This document shows positions 11,852-23,022 of a stretch of 64,000 nucleotides of DNA, piece after piece. The position numbers and the translations under genes were made by a program. The notes under the pieces are model-generated. The model did no database searches, had not been told where the DNA came from, and saw only the letters and a program-made list of their open reading frames with translations. Numbering within the stretch: the stretch's first letter is position 1; each line of letters opens with the position of its first letter. This DNA is from Dolomedes plantarius (Eukaryota; Arthropoda; Arachnida; Araneae; Dolomedidae), in assembly GCA_907164885.2 (NCBI GenBank), contig OU015494.1, forward strand, positions 434,501 to 498,500, read 5' to 3'.

Positions 11852-12430
11852 AAATACTTTTTAACGTAAAAAAATTGTCAATATATATTTGCCATGAAAG
11901 TGTAGGGTAAAGAGTAAACTCCGTTTGTTAGAAATGAACCGCCTTAATTTGGTGGTAAATGTTACTTGAACACAAATTCTAAAAGTCAGTTTGCCTTATC
12001 AGTCTCACCAGTCTGTGCCGTCACCTATTGTTGTTTCCCCAACTTAATTTCATTTGGAGAGAGTTTTTCGATTTTTATTCTTACAGAATTCGGAATGAAT
12101 ACGGATTATTGAGGTTCTTCTTTACTAAGGGATGTGTTCTCCATTTCTTTCAAATTCCATTTGGTTGGAATTGAATTATTGAAAATGCATTTATGTCTGA
12201 AAAGGTCTTTTTAAGGAAAATATGAAGGGTGAGAAGTTAATTAGTACATAAGTTCTTATTTAAATTATTTTAAGTCAGGTACTATTATTGGATATAAAAA
12301 ACGACAAGGGGGATTCTTAAAAGGTTTCTTGCAGATTTGAAATAACTACTTATACCCCTCAGCTACTGCTGTCACAGTATTTTATCTCTTTTGTTATTTT
12401 AGCTATAGCTAGTACTCATGATGTCACTAT
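11852..12430. other. Unassigned non-coding sequence
   Basis: AT-rich sequence between two mobile elements. Nothing is recognised. Confidence 0.4.
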
Positions 12431-13355
12431 TAGTCCAGTCAAATCGTCTCCGGGGGTACCTGTTTCAGGAGAAAAATATATAAGTTTTTTTCTCACTCGT
12501 TCTATATATTTTTGGGGGGTGCTGAATCCGAATTTCAACTTTGCTACTTCCCACGGATATGGCTTCACAACAAAAATCGCAACAAACCTCAAATTTTTTT
12601 ACCTTTTTTCAGTTTTTTGCCTAAAAGTCATAAAACTATGCACTTTTCCAGGTAGACCTCTAAATACAAAAATAAAGTACATTAAATTTTCTACAAAAAG
12701 TAGACCTCAAATGTATTTTTTGGTTGAACGGTTTGGCCGATAGACCGTGCTGAAAAAAGGCCAAAATTTCCTACTTTGTAGAAAACCCAGTTTTCTCGTT
12801 AGTTTTTTGCTTGTAACTCAAAAACTATGCTTGTAATTACAAAAATACCCGAATTTTGCCAAAACTACATTAAATTCCCTACAAATTGAACACCTTAATC
12901 ATTTATTTTGGCCAAATCGTGCAACCGATAGAGGGCGTTGAAATTTAATGTCATATTACGCGAAACAGCTAAGTCAAGAGCCCTTCACCCAAAATTCAGT
13001 AGAGACCTATATTATCACTTTTTACTTATCAAAAACTGTTTATTTGGTCTTTACAATTAATAATTAATGCAATTACTTATTAATTATATATCAATTTCAT
13101 TACCTCTTATTAATTATAAAAGTAATTACTTATTAATTACACAGGATGGTTATAATTAAAATTCCACTTTGAAATGGTCATAAAAGGAAAACTACTGAAC
13201 CAAATGTTTTCAAACTTGGTAATAGTTTAAAGGAGGTCATGGGAATTTCTCTTCCGCCAAAATAAAAGAGTTAAAAACTCACCACCAGGGGGGAAATAGC
13301 GCTGAATGCAATATTGTTAAACGAAATAAGACATGATTAGAATGTGTTTAATCGT
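12431..13355. repeat. Left inverted-repeat arm
   Basis: The arm pairs with 17972-18874. Shared landmarks include the motif pair GGGGTGCTGAATCCGAATTT / its complement, CCCTTCACCCAAAATTCAG, and an AT-rich TAATTAATAAG-type region. From 13140 inward the arm is the end of the mariner-type element, which is also present in the right arm. Confidence 0.88.
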
Positions 13356-15001
13356 TTCTGAAACGTGTTTCAAAGCATGTCCGATGTGGCGTCCACCATT
13401 TTCCAAAAGCAAGTTAAATCGCATTCTCAAAAGTAGTTCTTAGCATATCAGGAGGAATGTTACGGACATGTCGGTGTATCGCATCTTTAAATTCCGCCAA
13501 ATTCTTTAGATTATCACCATAAACAGTGCTTTCGAGATAACCCCATAGCCAGAAGTCGCAGGGGTTGAGGTCTGGTGATCGGGGTGGCCATTTTGTGAGG
13601 AAGTTTCGGTCTACAATCCGTTCATTCGTGAAATGTTGCTTAAGTAACAGTGTGACACATGTACCAATGTGCGGTGGGGCCCTGTCCTGCATAAAAATCG
13701 TGGTGTCTAAAATGCCACGTTGCTGGAGTTCAGGTATCACGAAACATCTTAACATTGACTCTAAGCGAGCTGCAATCACAGTGCATGTAACAGGTCCAGC
13801 TGTCGACTGCTCTTCAAAGAAAAATGGTCCAATTATGAAACTAGCTGTCATACCACACAAAACGGTGACTTTAGGAGAATACAATGGAACTGGGTAGATA
13901 ACATGAGGGGTTTATTTGGCACAAATCCTGCAGTTATGGGTGTTGACATCGCCATTTAGGTAAAAATGGGCCTCATCTGTCCACAAAATATTCCATGGCC
14001 AATGTTCGTACATTCCCATCCATGCAAGGAATTCCAAAGCGAAAGATTCTCTTGCAGCAGGATCGTTACGTTTAAGTTCTTGAACATGTTTGATTTTGTA
14101 TGGGTAGAACTCCAGCACTTTACGGATAGTTTTGTACACCGTACTTCATGGTACGTCCATTCGACGAGCGACAGCACGTACCGTGTGCGATTTCCATTGC
14201 TGCTTCCTCCACTGCTAATGCAACAGCCTCCTCGGTTTCCACATAAGCAGGTTTCCTTCCCCTCCCTGGTACAGATAACAAACCTGTACCGTGGCTTCAA
14301 ACTTTGCCATCATTTTCCTCAAACCCTGCGGTGTCATTGGCCCTCGGCGTATTCTTCTTACTGATCGATACCTTTGCAAACCCGTTCGTTGCTATCGCAT
14401 TCATAATAACATTTAACGAGAAAAGCACGGTCTTTCAGGGTTAGAGACATTATCCATTCGTAACAATGAGAACTCTGACAAATAGTCTCACTTTTATTTG
14501 TAAAATCAAATGACGTGTAAAGCGCATCTGCATAAATCATTTACTTCTTCCTGCCGTAAGCCAATTACAAGCCATTGCGGTTTTGCATAACCCCCACAAA
14601 CAGTTTCGTTTTAGAAACGATTAAAAACGTTTTAAACCGATATCTTCATGTCTTACGGCCGAATTCAGGCTTCGAAATTCACAAATTAGCGATCTGTAAG
14701 AAAATGATTTCCGAAATGCGCACACTTTAAATGGTAATTTTGTTTAGGTCAATGTTTCTTAGGGGTATACAAGATGTTAAACCCGTGTAACAAAATGTTA
14801 AGTTAGATTCCGACCCTTATTTCGTTTAACAATATTACATACAGCGCCATTTCCCCCCTGGTGGTGAGTTTTTAAGTTTTTTGGCGGAAAAGAAATTCCC
14901 ATGACCTCCTTTAAACTATTACCAAGTTTGATAACATTTGGTCCAGTCGTTTTCCTTTTATGACCATTTCAAAGTGAAACTTTAATTATAACCACCCTGT
15001 A
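13140..15001 (-). mobile_element. Tc1/mariner-superfamily element with long TIRs
   Basis: It is bounded by inverted repeats of about 190 bp starting (C/T)ACAGG(A/G)TGGTTATAATT, with TA at 13138-13139 and 15002-15003. It carries one degraded transposase gene on the minus strand. The left TIR is part of the large inverted repeat, so its closest partner is the fragment at 17975-18190 rather than its own right TIR. Confidence 0.88.
13414..14540 (-). pseudogene. Mariner-type transposase (DDE/D, DUF4817-like N-terminus)
   Basis: The N-terminal segment near 14360-14460 (MSLTLKDRAFLVKCYYEC) resembles the DUF4817 helix-turn-helix start. After frame changes, the catalytic half continues at 13912-14139 (FYPYKIKHVQEL, WNILWTDEAHF) and 13414-13884 (FMQDRAPPHIG, WPPRSPDLNPCDFWLWGYLES). 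The three acidic positions are Asp in WTDEAHF, MQD and NPCD, with about 42 residues between the last two. A TAA at about 13912 and at least two N-terminal frameshifts inactivate it. A related C-terminus survives in the MITE at 56084-56711. Confidence 0.88.
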
Positions 15002-15003
15002 TA

Positions 15004-15627
15004 TCAACTAAACCATTGTTGTAGAGGTTGGTTTGTGGTTTTCAAGGGGGAATGTCCTCCTTTGAATTTGATAGGTAATTAAGACTTAGGTAGGACTGCA
15101 GTTTAGGGTGCTCCTTGTTTTCTTGGCACCAACAGTGCCCCGGAATTTGATCGCCATGTGTGCGAGTTTTCTCACTCGTGCGCCAATGTTGTTACTCTTG
15201 CACATTTCCGACGTGTTTATCTGATTATTTTGTGACGCATACATCATGATGGATGTTTGTCACCGCAGTCTTAAATGTCACGCTTGCACCCGAAGTGAAT
15301 ATTTACAAAATTCTACCAAGCTATGAATGGAAAGCTTCTAATTTGTCTCTTCTAATTTATTTCATTTTTTCTTCTAATTTATTGACTTCATACATTGTGT
15401 TAAAGATTTATTTATACCGCTGTCTTTTGACAAAGCTAGTTCTGCCTAAAATAAGTATCCATATTTTCCGTCTTAAATTTCAGAATTTTTTTGATAATTT
15501 GAAAAATTGTACTCCATACGTTTCCAAATGTAAAAATTTGGTACAATGCAATTGTATACAAAATTTTTCTATAGTGTGCTTTTTACTATTTTGATACTCA
15601 TAGTTTATTCTTTTTATTGCATTTGCG
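15004..15627. other. Upstream part of inverted-repeat element, no gene seen
   Basis: No recognisable coding or repeat structure. It may hold promoter or 5' exon sequence of the XPG-like gene, but nothing proves this. Confidence 0.35.
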
Positions 15628-17682
15628 TTGCTTTATCGTAAAAAAAACATGAACAACATGTTGATCAAATCAGAACAACATGTTGATAGCCGGGACTCAA
15701 ATATTAAAAGAGACAGCCACGATATGAAAAAACTGTTAGATTGGTTTGAGCAGCACCTGCCTTTCCCAGAAACTCTAGAACTCATATTCATCAGTACAGG
15801 CATTGTTGGAGATGATAGAATCAACTGTCACTAGGTCAGGGAAGTGGGTACTCAGGGCATGGACCGCATTGTTGGAGATGATTTCAGATCTGTTAAATTC
15901 AAACGAAGCGATCGAGTGAACTCCCTTTCTATGATGAAATGCGCAGTTTATATTCAAGGTCCCATCAATCCAACCACTCTGTTTCAAAGAATGTCCATTG
16001 CCAAAGAGTCAGAAGGAGAATTGGAAGAATTCCTGACGTACGAGCTGAGTCATCTTTGTTTGATGAGAGTGGCATGAGAGTGGCATGAGGAAGGGAACTA
16101 AGTCATCTCTCTACAAAGCTTTCAAACCTATATTAAACACAGTTCTGAAAAAGTGCACATTTGTCATTGATGGTGGGTGTTTATTGCACCGTGTAGTGTG
16201 GCCAACTGGCGTGAGCTTTTTGGGCATTTGTGACAGATGCCCAGTGTGTTTCATATGTTTTGTCCAAATACATGACAAGTGTCCAAATAGTTTTTGATGG
16301 TTATTCAGACTGTGAGAAAAGCACGAAATATGAGAAGGTAAAACAAAAATCTTGCCACAGGTATGATGTTCACTGGCACAATGGTTCCCACTGTATCACA
16401 GGAGAAATTTCTCTCCAATTCGAAAAACAAGAGTCGATTTATAGACATGCTCACCTCAAAATCTGATGCCATGCACATTGTCTGCAGCCATGCACATGAA
16501 GATACAGACAGACTGACAGTAGTCACAGCTATAAGCCTGGCATCTGATTGTAACACAGTGGTTGTAGTGAGAGAGGATATCGACCTTCTTGTCATAATGG
16601 TTGGGCTTTGTACTCCTTCCAATGTATACTTCCTGAAGCCAGGAAAAGGAAGTACATGCAATATCATTTACCATCCGCCAAGTGTGATCGACACATTCAG
16701 AGCTGCCTATATTCTTTCTTTACATGCCATGAGCGGTTGTGGGACGACGTCAGCCCTATATAACTAGGGCAAAATAAAATGTGTGGAAACGGTGAAGAAG
16801 AACCCAGACCTTGGACCTCCCATCAACATATTTAAAGACCATCAAGCTGATATAGAGGCAGTTGTGAGTAGAGGAGAAAAATTTCTTTTTGCTCTCTATG
16901 GGTCCGGCAAACAAATGACCGCCTTAAACAAATTACGGCATAGACTGTAATAACATCTGCGTTCAAGGTGGCATCTAACATCGCCATTCTCCCCTCAACA
17001 GAGGCTGTATCACTACAGCACTCACTGAGGGTCTACCTCCAAGCTCAGGCGTGGCTGGGCTTCGTGAAAGATCCTGCACACTTGGGGTGGATGAAGAACA
17101 GATATGGTCTTCAGCCCATCACCACCCTTGAGCCCTCTGCACCTGACAAACTGTTGTAGTTCATTTCCTGCAAATGCAAGATAGACTGCAAAGGACATTG
17201 TGGATGTAAGAAGGCTGGCCTTTATTGCCCCGGCTATGCCAAAACAGTAAATGAAATTGCAGCAATATGGAAAAATATTTCGCTGATGATGACCAGGATT
17301 TGGATGAAGTGGACGGTACACCTAAAACCCAACACATTTCGAAAGAACAAGGTAATTTTCATTGCTGCACCCATTTGAAATCTCCACATATCTAGTACCC
17401 ATTAATTTAATTAAATTCTCATGCAACTTCCCTAACACCATCATGTTTCCTTTCATTTTTCAGAAGAAGAGCCTACCCCTGGGGCTTCACAGCACATCAG
17501 TGAGCCTACACCCCAAGCAGTGGTTGCAGATGAAAGAGGTATACAATATTGAATTCACTGCATTCGTACTAAAAATATCCAACTATTCATTCTATAGTAT
17601 CATTGTTAAAAATTTCGTGTTTCCCTTTCATATTTCAGAAGAGCAACCAGGACCTTCAACCGATAAGGGTCGTAGAATGTAG
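15628..17682 (+). pseudogene. XPG/asteroid-like gene with Cys-rich tail, intron-containing, decayed
   Basis: The order of motifs follows a large family of unnamed metazoan proteins with a PIN/XPG-like fold. These are DMKKLLDWFEQHLPF and INPTTLFQRM (15.7-16.0 kb), VIDGGCLLHRVVWP (16.16), QIVFDGYSD (16.28), QEKFLSNSKNKSRFI (16.4), REDIDLLVIMVG (16.58), FFLKPGKG-like and HAMSGCGTTS (16.73), LFALYGSG (16.9), then CKCKIDCKGHCGCKKAGLYC (17.17). Acidic residues in VIDGG, VFDGY and EDIDLL fit a metal-dependent nuclease site. Stops (for example TAG at 15832 and 16765) and frameshifts break it. Two GT-AG introns (17352-17463, 17539-17638), both phase 1, flank a 75-nt exon. The final exon ends at TAG 17680-17682. 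The function in the element is unknown. Confidence 0.75.
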
Positions 17683-17814
17683 CTGTCCATCTCTTTTTTC
17701 ATTTACCTACCTGTATTAATGATGATAATTAATATGAAAATTTGTAATAAATTGTTTTTGTAAAACTTTTTATTTAAGTATTTTGTGTCTGAATACCCAA
17801 ACATACTTGGGCCA

Positions 17815-17971
17815 AAAAGTTGATATAATTAATAAGTAGTAATTAAAGTGATATATAATTAGTAAGTAATTACATTAATTATTACTTATAAAGACCAAAT
17901 AAATAGTTTTTAATAAGTAAATAGTTATAATATAAGTCTCTACTGAATTTTGGGTGAAGGGCATTGACATA
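17815..17971. repeat. Second copy of an arm segment, direct repeat of 18230-18360
   Basis: It shares the AT-rich TAATTAATAAGTA region, AAGACCAAATAAA and GAATTTTGGGTGAAGGGC with the outer right arm in the same orientation. It abuts a truncated mariner end, so the right arm has been duplicated around it. Confidence 0.8.
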
Positions 17972-18874
17972 GCGGTTTAAACACATTTTAATCATGTCTT
18001 ATTTTGTTTAACAATATTGCATTCAGCGCTATTTCCCCCCTGGTGGTGAGTTTTGAACTCTTTTTTTTATTGGCGGAAGAGAAATTCCCATGACCTCCTT
18101 TAAACTATTACCAAGTTTGAAAACATTTGGTTCAGTAGTTTTCCTTTTATGACCATTTCAAAGTGGAATTTTAATTATAACCATCCTGTGTAATTAATAA
18201 GTAATTACTTTTATAATTAATAAGAGGTAATGAAATTGATATATAATTAATAAGTAATTGCATTAATTATTAATTGTAAAGACCAAATAAACAGTTTTTG
18301 ATAAGTAAAAAGTAATAATATAGGTCTCTACTGAATTTTGGGTGAAGGGCTCTTGACTTAGCTGTTTCGCGTAATACGACATAAAATTTCAACGCGCTCT
18401 AGCGGCTACACGGTTTGGCCAAAATAAATGATTAATGTGTACAATTTGTAGGGAATTTAATGTAGTTTTAGCATAATCCAACCTTTTCTGTGATTAGAAG
18501 CATAGTTTTTGAGTTACAAGTGAAAAACCAACGAGAAAACTGGGTTTTCCACAAAGTAGGAAATTTTGGCCTTTTTTCATCGCGCTGTAGCGGACAAATC
18601 GTTTTTAAAAGGTACTTTTAGTAGGAAATTTAATCTACTTTATTTTTGTATACAGATGTCTACCACAAAAAGTGCATAGTTTTATGACTTTTTGGCTAAA
18701 AAAAAAACGGAAAAAAATCGACAATTTTGAGGTTTTTTGCGATTTTCGTTGTTAAGCCATATCCGTGGGAAGTAGCAAAGTTGAAATTCGGATTCAGCAC
18801 CCCAAAAAACATATAGAACAAGAAAAAAACTTCTATATTTTTTGTCCTGGCCAAAACACCGATTGACTGGACTA
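17972..18874. repeat. Right inverted-repeat arm, including mariner end fragment
   Basis: This is the inverted partner of 12431-13355. Positions 17975-18190 are a mariner terminal fragment ending CCATCCTGTG next to TA at 18191. Positions 18191-18874 are the outer arm. Confidence 0.88.
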
Positions 18875-19623
18875 TATTGTGAATAGCGATTTACAATTGT
18901 CTTTAAATATACTTCTATAACGTGGGCGCATCAGATAAACTCGTCATGAGAATTAAGGGAAGAAGGAAATTTTGAGCAGATTTTTACATGAACGTAATAC
19001 AATTTGCAAAGCAAGGAGAATGTGATATATTTTTCAGCTAGCAAAAATAAATTATTATTTAGCATCACTTTTAAATGAAACGATCCAGGGATTTGAAACT
19101 TTGCTTATAACTATGAAAACTGGATGAACGACGTTTCTCTGACGTAGTTTCTTTTGAGATACGCTCTTTTCCTGGTATATACCAATATTTATTTACGTGA
19201 CCCTTTAATATTTCCTCCCCTCCCAACTATAGTTAAAAAATGGGATTGCCTGCTAGGAATCAATCTTGCTGACTCACTCATAATTTCAATATTTATATTA
19301 TTATGACATTGAACCGAGGATATTCGGCTATGTATGAGTTGCTAAATTTTCATGTTTGTTTGAAATTTAAGTTATTAGACTAATTTATATTTGAAAAAGT
19401 AAAAAGAAGTGTTATGTTTTTTAGGGGACATATAGATTTATACAATCGCAGTTACATCATACAAAGTAACAATGGATCAACGATTTACAAAAAATAATTT
19501 ATCGATTATTTCTTGATTAGACGTACTTTAGACTAAGATGAAGACAATCAAAAAATATTATGTAGATAGTTTTACAATACAAATCGTAGTCAGATTTTAT
19601 GTGTAAGTCACACACTGCCATTG
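18875..19623. other. Unassigned AT-rich sequence
   Basis: No gene or repeat recognised. Confidence 0.4.
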
Positions 19624-20553
19624 TACACTGCTGGCCATTGTAAATGCAACACCCTGAAGGAAACATGCAAATAACATGAAATTTACAACATGCATTAGCG
19701 GAGGTGAGATATGCAAATGATTAGAATTTCAGCGCAGACGCACATCAAGCGCGCCTGTGGCGCCACTTCAAAGCGCTATTTAAGGCTTGGAGATTTCGAT
19801 GATTTCAAGTTCGGCAATTGTGTTTTTCTTGTGGTTTTTTCAAACAAATGATCAATTATGCCTCGTCGAAAACAGCTATCATCTTTTGATCAAGTCTTCG
19901 AGTTCGACAGAGGAAGGATAGTGGCCTACCGAGATTGTGGATTATCTTTCAGGGAAATCGGTAGTAGTGTTGGACGAAACCAAACAACTGTAATGCGGAT
20001 ATGTGATCGTTGGATGCAGGAGGGTACGACGGACCGGCGTGTTCGATCGCATCCACCTCAGCGCACCACTTCACGTGATGACAGGCAAATTGTGCGCATG
20101 CAGTGACGGATCACTCTGTCACATCACGAACCATAGCACAGCACATGCAGTCTGTAACGCATCATCCAGTGTCTGCGCGTACCATTCGACGCCGTATACA
20201 GCAGAGTGGTCAGTCCGCAAGACGTCCATTGCTTTGTCTACCCTTGACGCAGAACCACAGACGTCTCCGCCGCCAATGGTGCGATGACAGAAGGATGTGG
20301 ACGGCAGAATGGAATGAAATTGTCTTTACTGACGAGTCACGCTTCTGTCTGCAACACCACGATGGTCGCATTCGAGTCTGGAGACACCGTGAAGAGAGGA
20401 TGCTGAACAGCTGCGTTATGCACCGCCACACTGGTCCTTCACCGGGTATTAAGGTATGGGGCGGTATTGTATATCACTATCGCATATCTCTAGTACGCAT
20501 TGCCGGTACTTTAAACAGCCAGCGCTACATCTCCGCCTACCGAGATCAACCTT
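19624..20553 (+). mobile_element. Tc1-like element, 3' end missing
   Basis: The left terminus TACACTGCTGGCCATTG beside TA resembles a Tc1 TIR. It is followed by about 230 bp of leader and a transposase that stops abruptly around 20550, where BEL sequence begins. The 3' part with the last catalytic residue and the right TIR are gone. Confidence 0.88.
19858..20553 (+). pseudogene. Tc1-like transposase, truncated
   Basis: The ATG at 19858 opens an N-terminal paired HTH (DRGRIVAYRDCGLSFREIG, RNQTTVMRICDRW, TTSRDDRQIVRMQ). A frame change near 20100 leads to the second HTH and the first catalytic Asp (RTIRRRIQQSG, IVFTDESRFCL, RIRVWRHREER, GIKVWGGIVY). Translation fades after LNSQRYIS, before the second Asp and the Glu. 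The protein would have cut and pasted the element at TA sites. This copy is dead. Confidence 0.9.
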
Positions 20554-20556
20554 AAG

Positions 20557-20790
20557 GAAGAGCATTTTTAGAAAAACGTTAAGAGAGATAGTACGAGGAG
20601 GGAAATACCCAAAAATAAAGAAGCAATAATTTGTGAAGAGCATTTTGAGAAAAACGTTAAGAGAGATAGTACGAGGAGGGAAGTACCCAAAAATAAAGAA
20701 GCAAAAATTTGTGAAGAGCATTATGAGATAAACGTTAAGAGAGATGAAAATAAGAATTATCCTTTAGCGTCACCAGTTTTTGAGAGATAC
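20557..20790 (+). repeat. In-frame 78-bp repeat, three copies
   Basis: Copies start at 20557, 20635 and 20713 with GAAGAGCATT. The period is exactly 78 bp, that is 26 codons (EEHFEKNVKRDSTRREVPKN...). The third copy runs into RT sequence after NVKRDEN. The first copy carries TAG where the second has GAG. Confidence 0.9.
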
Positions 20791-22062
20791 TTCTACATGG
20801 ACGATGTCCTGAGTGGTGCCGACACTCTGAGCGAAGCAAAGGAACTTCAATCGGAGTTAATAGAGGTTCTCAAGAGCGGAGGCATGATGCTACACAAGTG
20901 GTGTAGTAATAACCCTGAATTAAAAACAGGGCTTGACAGTGACTACAATTTTCAAGAAGAAATAAAGGCGCTAGGTGTTTCGTGGAAACCTAGCATTGAC
21001 CACTTTACTTTCCAAATTCAGCTGGAAAACGTGGTTCCGCCTACGAAGAGATCAGTGCTTTCCACAATTGCGCGAGCTTTTGACGCCCTTGGACTCTTAG
21101 GTCCGGTGGTGGCGAGAGCAAAGATCTTTTTACAAAAACTGTATTGCTTGAATATAGACTGGAGCGATCCGCTTCCTGACACGGAAGCGCAACAGTGGAA
21201 AGATTTCATTGAATCCTTGCCAGCAATAAATAACGTGAGTGTTAAGAGGTGTATACTGATAGAAAAATCAGTGCATATTGAGATTCACGGATTTGCAGAT
21301 GCGTCCGAGTCTGCACATGGATACGTCATTTACTGCAAATCGACGTCAGAAAATGGTGCTTTCGAAGTGAACTTGGTTTGTAGCAAGTCACGTGTGTCGC
21401 CTCTTAAGCGGGCTACAATACCAAGGTTAGAGTTATGTGCAGCTGTTCTGTTAGCAAAGTTGATAACCAAAGTGAAGAGTGCCTTACAATTTAAGGCGAG
21501 TGATATCTATCTGTGGAGTGATTCCATGATTGTACTTTCATGGATACGAAAAGAGCCCTACCTACTAAAAACGTTCGTGGCAAACCGTGTAGCCAAAATA
21601 CAAGACCTGACAACAGTGAAACAGTGGCGTCACGTGTTTTCCGAGAACAATCCAGCGGATCTTATCTCGAGAGAAATGAATCCTGAGAAACTGGCTACGA
21701 GTGAACTGTGGTTCGAGGATCCTACTTTCCTGACTGACCGAGAGTATCCCGAACGTGAAATTCCTAAATCAGTCATACGAGACGAGTTCATGTCTGAACT
21801 CAAACATTCAAAACAAAGTGACTTACATGTGCTTACTGTAACTTCTAATTCATTTCAACAAGAGTTATTTAGTATTAGTAACAGTTACACTAAATCAAAT
21901 GCTCTTGTGTATTATGTAACTAGAGAGTACACTACAAAGTTTTTTGTTGACCCTACAAACCCTATAGTTCTAAAGACTAGATCACGAGCACAAAATGCTC
22001 GCAATGAATGTGTAAAATTTGAGAAAAATTTCAATAAGAGAAAAAAAAAGAAAACTGTTTAA
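20557..22062 (+). pseudogene. BEL-2 reverse transcriptase 3' half and RNase H
   Basis: The open frame from 20797 begins MDDVLSGADT, which is the RT catalytic YMDD box (the Tyr codon is just upstream). The connector YDPLG-equivalent reads FDALGLLGPVVARAKIFLQ. RNase H follows with HGFADASESAHGYVIY, SKSRVSPLKRATIPRLELCA, LWSDSMIVLSWI and NNPADLISREM. It ends at TAA 22060-22062 after a Lys-rich tail. The first half of RT is missing, and the start is joined to a 78-bp triplication and to Tc1 sequence. The plus-strand orientation is opposite to BEL-1 and BEL-4. Confidence 0.9.
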
Positions 22063-22329
22063 CTGAGAAAAAAAAAATTATTAGTGTTTTAGATTACTCA
22101 AGGGTCGAACTTTTATTAATTGTATTGTTAACAATTCTTTTGAAAAATAAGTGTTTTTATAATATTTTCCATATAGGTATATTCTTGTGTAATACTTTGT
22201 GCTGTTATTGTTTAATTAACCTTTCTCTCGTATACTTAGTTAATATTGGTTAGACTTTAACTGTCTTTTTGTCATTAAGAGTAAATTTCCCTATTTTATC
22301 AATTCTCAAAAAATTAGTGTTTGGTAGAA

Positions 22330-22670
22330 TAATTAATTGAGCAGATACTCGCTTGTCCAACTGGAAAAGAATGACAAAAGTAATTCAAATTTTTGGGAGG
22401 AAATGGCAGGGACAGTATCTTAATAATCTGTAACAGAGATCCAAGTGGATGGTGGAGAAAAATAATGTGAAAATCAATGAGCTAGCGCTTCTCAAGGATG
22501 AAAATCTACCTCCTCAAAAATGGGCATTAGGTAGAATAATGGAGCTCTATTTTGGTGATGACAAACGGGTCAGAGTTGTTTAGGTGAAAACTCAGTCTGG
22601 AATCTTTAAAAGGCCCATTACTAAAATCTGTATTTTACCTGTTAATATGCAATCTTTATATTAGTATTTT
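22330..22670 (+). pseudogene. BEL-2 integrase C-terminal (DUF5641-like) fragment
   Basis: Translation gives LSNWKRMTKVIQIFG, QGQYLNNL, QRSKW, PPQKWALGRIMELYFGDD, VRVV and FKRPITKICILPV, the C-terminal domain of BEL integrases. It contains stops. The integrase catalytic core that should lie between RNase H and this domain is absent, so there was an internal deletion around 22060-22330. Confidence 0.82.
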
Positions 22671-22786
22671 TGGTATGTGTAGTTTAATGTTTCATATACT
22701 TGTGCTTATTATATATATATTTTATTATTTATGTAATGATTATATAATTAAATGGTTGAATGTTACCATTGCAACGTGGGGCGGAA

Positions 22787-23008
22787 TGTTCTGAACCAAC
22801 CCCCCAAGCGCTGTTGCAGCAGTGCCCCCTTTTAAAAAGAAGGGTGTTTGTTTATCAGTGTTCATCGAGAGACCCCTTCGGGAGAGACGTGTTTTGCGGT
22901 GCTTGTGACCGCGTAACCGATGGGTCTGAGTCTTTTATTGAGATATGTAATAAACTGAGTTTTAAACAGTCCATGAGTGTATACTTTGCGTGCTGTCCTG
23001 AGCTAGCG
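22787..23008 (+). repeat. BEL LTR (single copy)
   Basis: A polypurine tract (CGTGGGGCGGAA) precedes TGTTCTGAACC. AATAAA lies at about 22950, and GCTAGCGCCGACACA near 23003 could be the LTR end and PBS. No partner LTR is found, so the limits are approximate. Confidence 0.6.
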
Positions 23009-23022
23009 CCGACACATGTTAT

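Larger units (their letters stand above)
12431..18874. mobile_element. 6.4 kb long-inverted-repeat element with XPG-like gene
   Basis: The outer ends are inverted copies beginning TAGTCCAGTCAA at 12431 and its complement ending at 18874. Homology continues inward for about 0.9 kb on both sides (12431-13355 and 17972-18874). A possible 3-bp duplication TAT (12428-12430, 18875-18877) flanks it. Inside are a mariner-type element and a decayed multi-exon gene resembling XPG/asteroid-like proteins. I do not recognise the superfamily. It could be a DNA transposon with long TIRs or a rearranged palindrome. Confidence 0.75.

Noticed and set aside
11212..11910. Plus-strand open frames with repeated YYITICF peptides
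   Set aside because: They are translations of the hAT-like minisatellite and change frame with unit length.
12431..18874. Maverick/Polinton identity for the long-arm element
   Set aside because: Too short, and no polymerase B, integrase, ATPase or capsid genes are seen.
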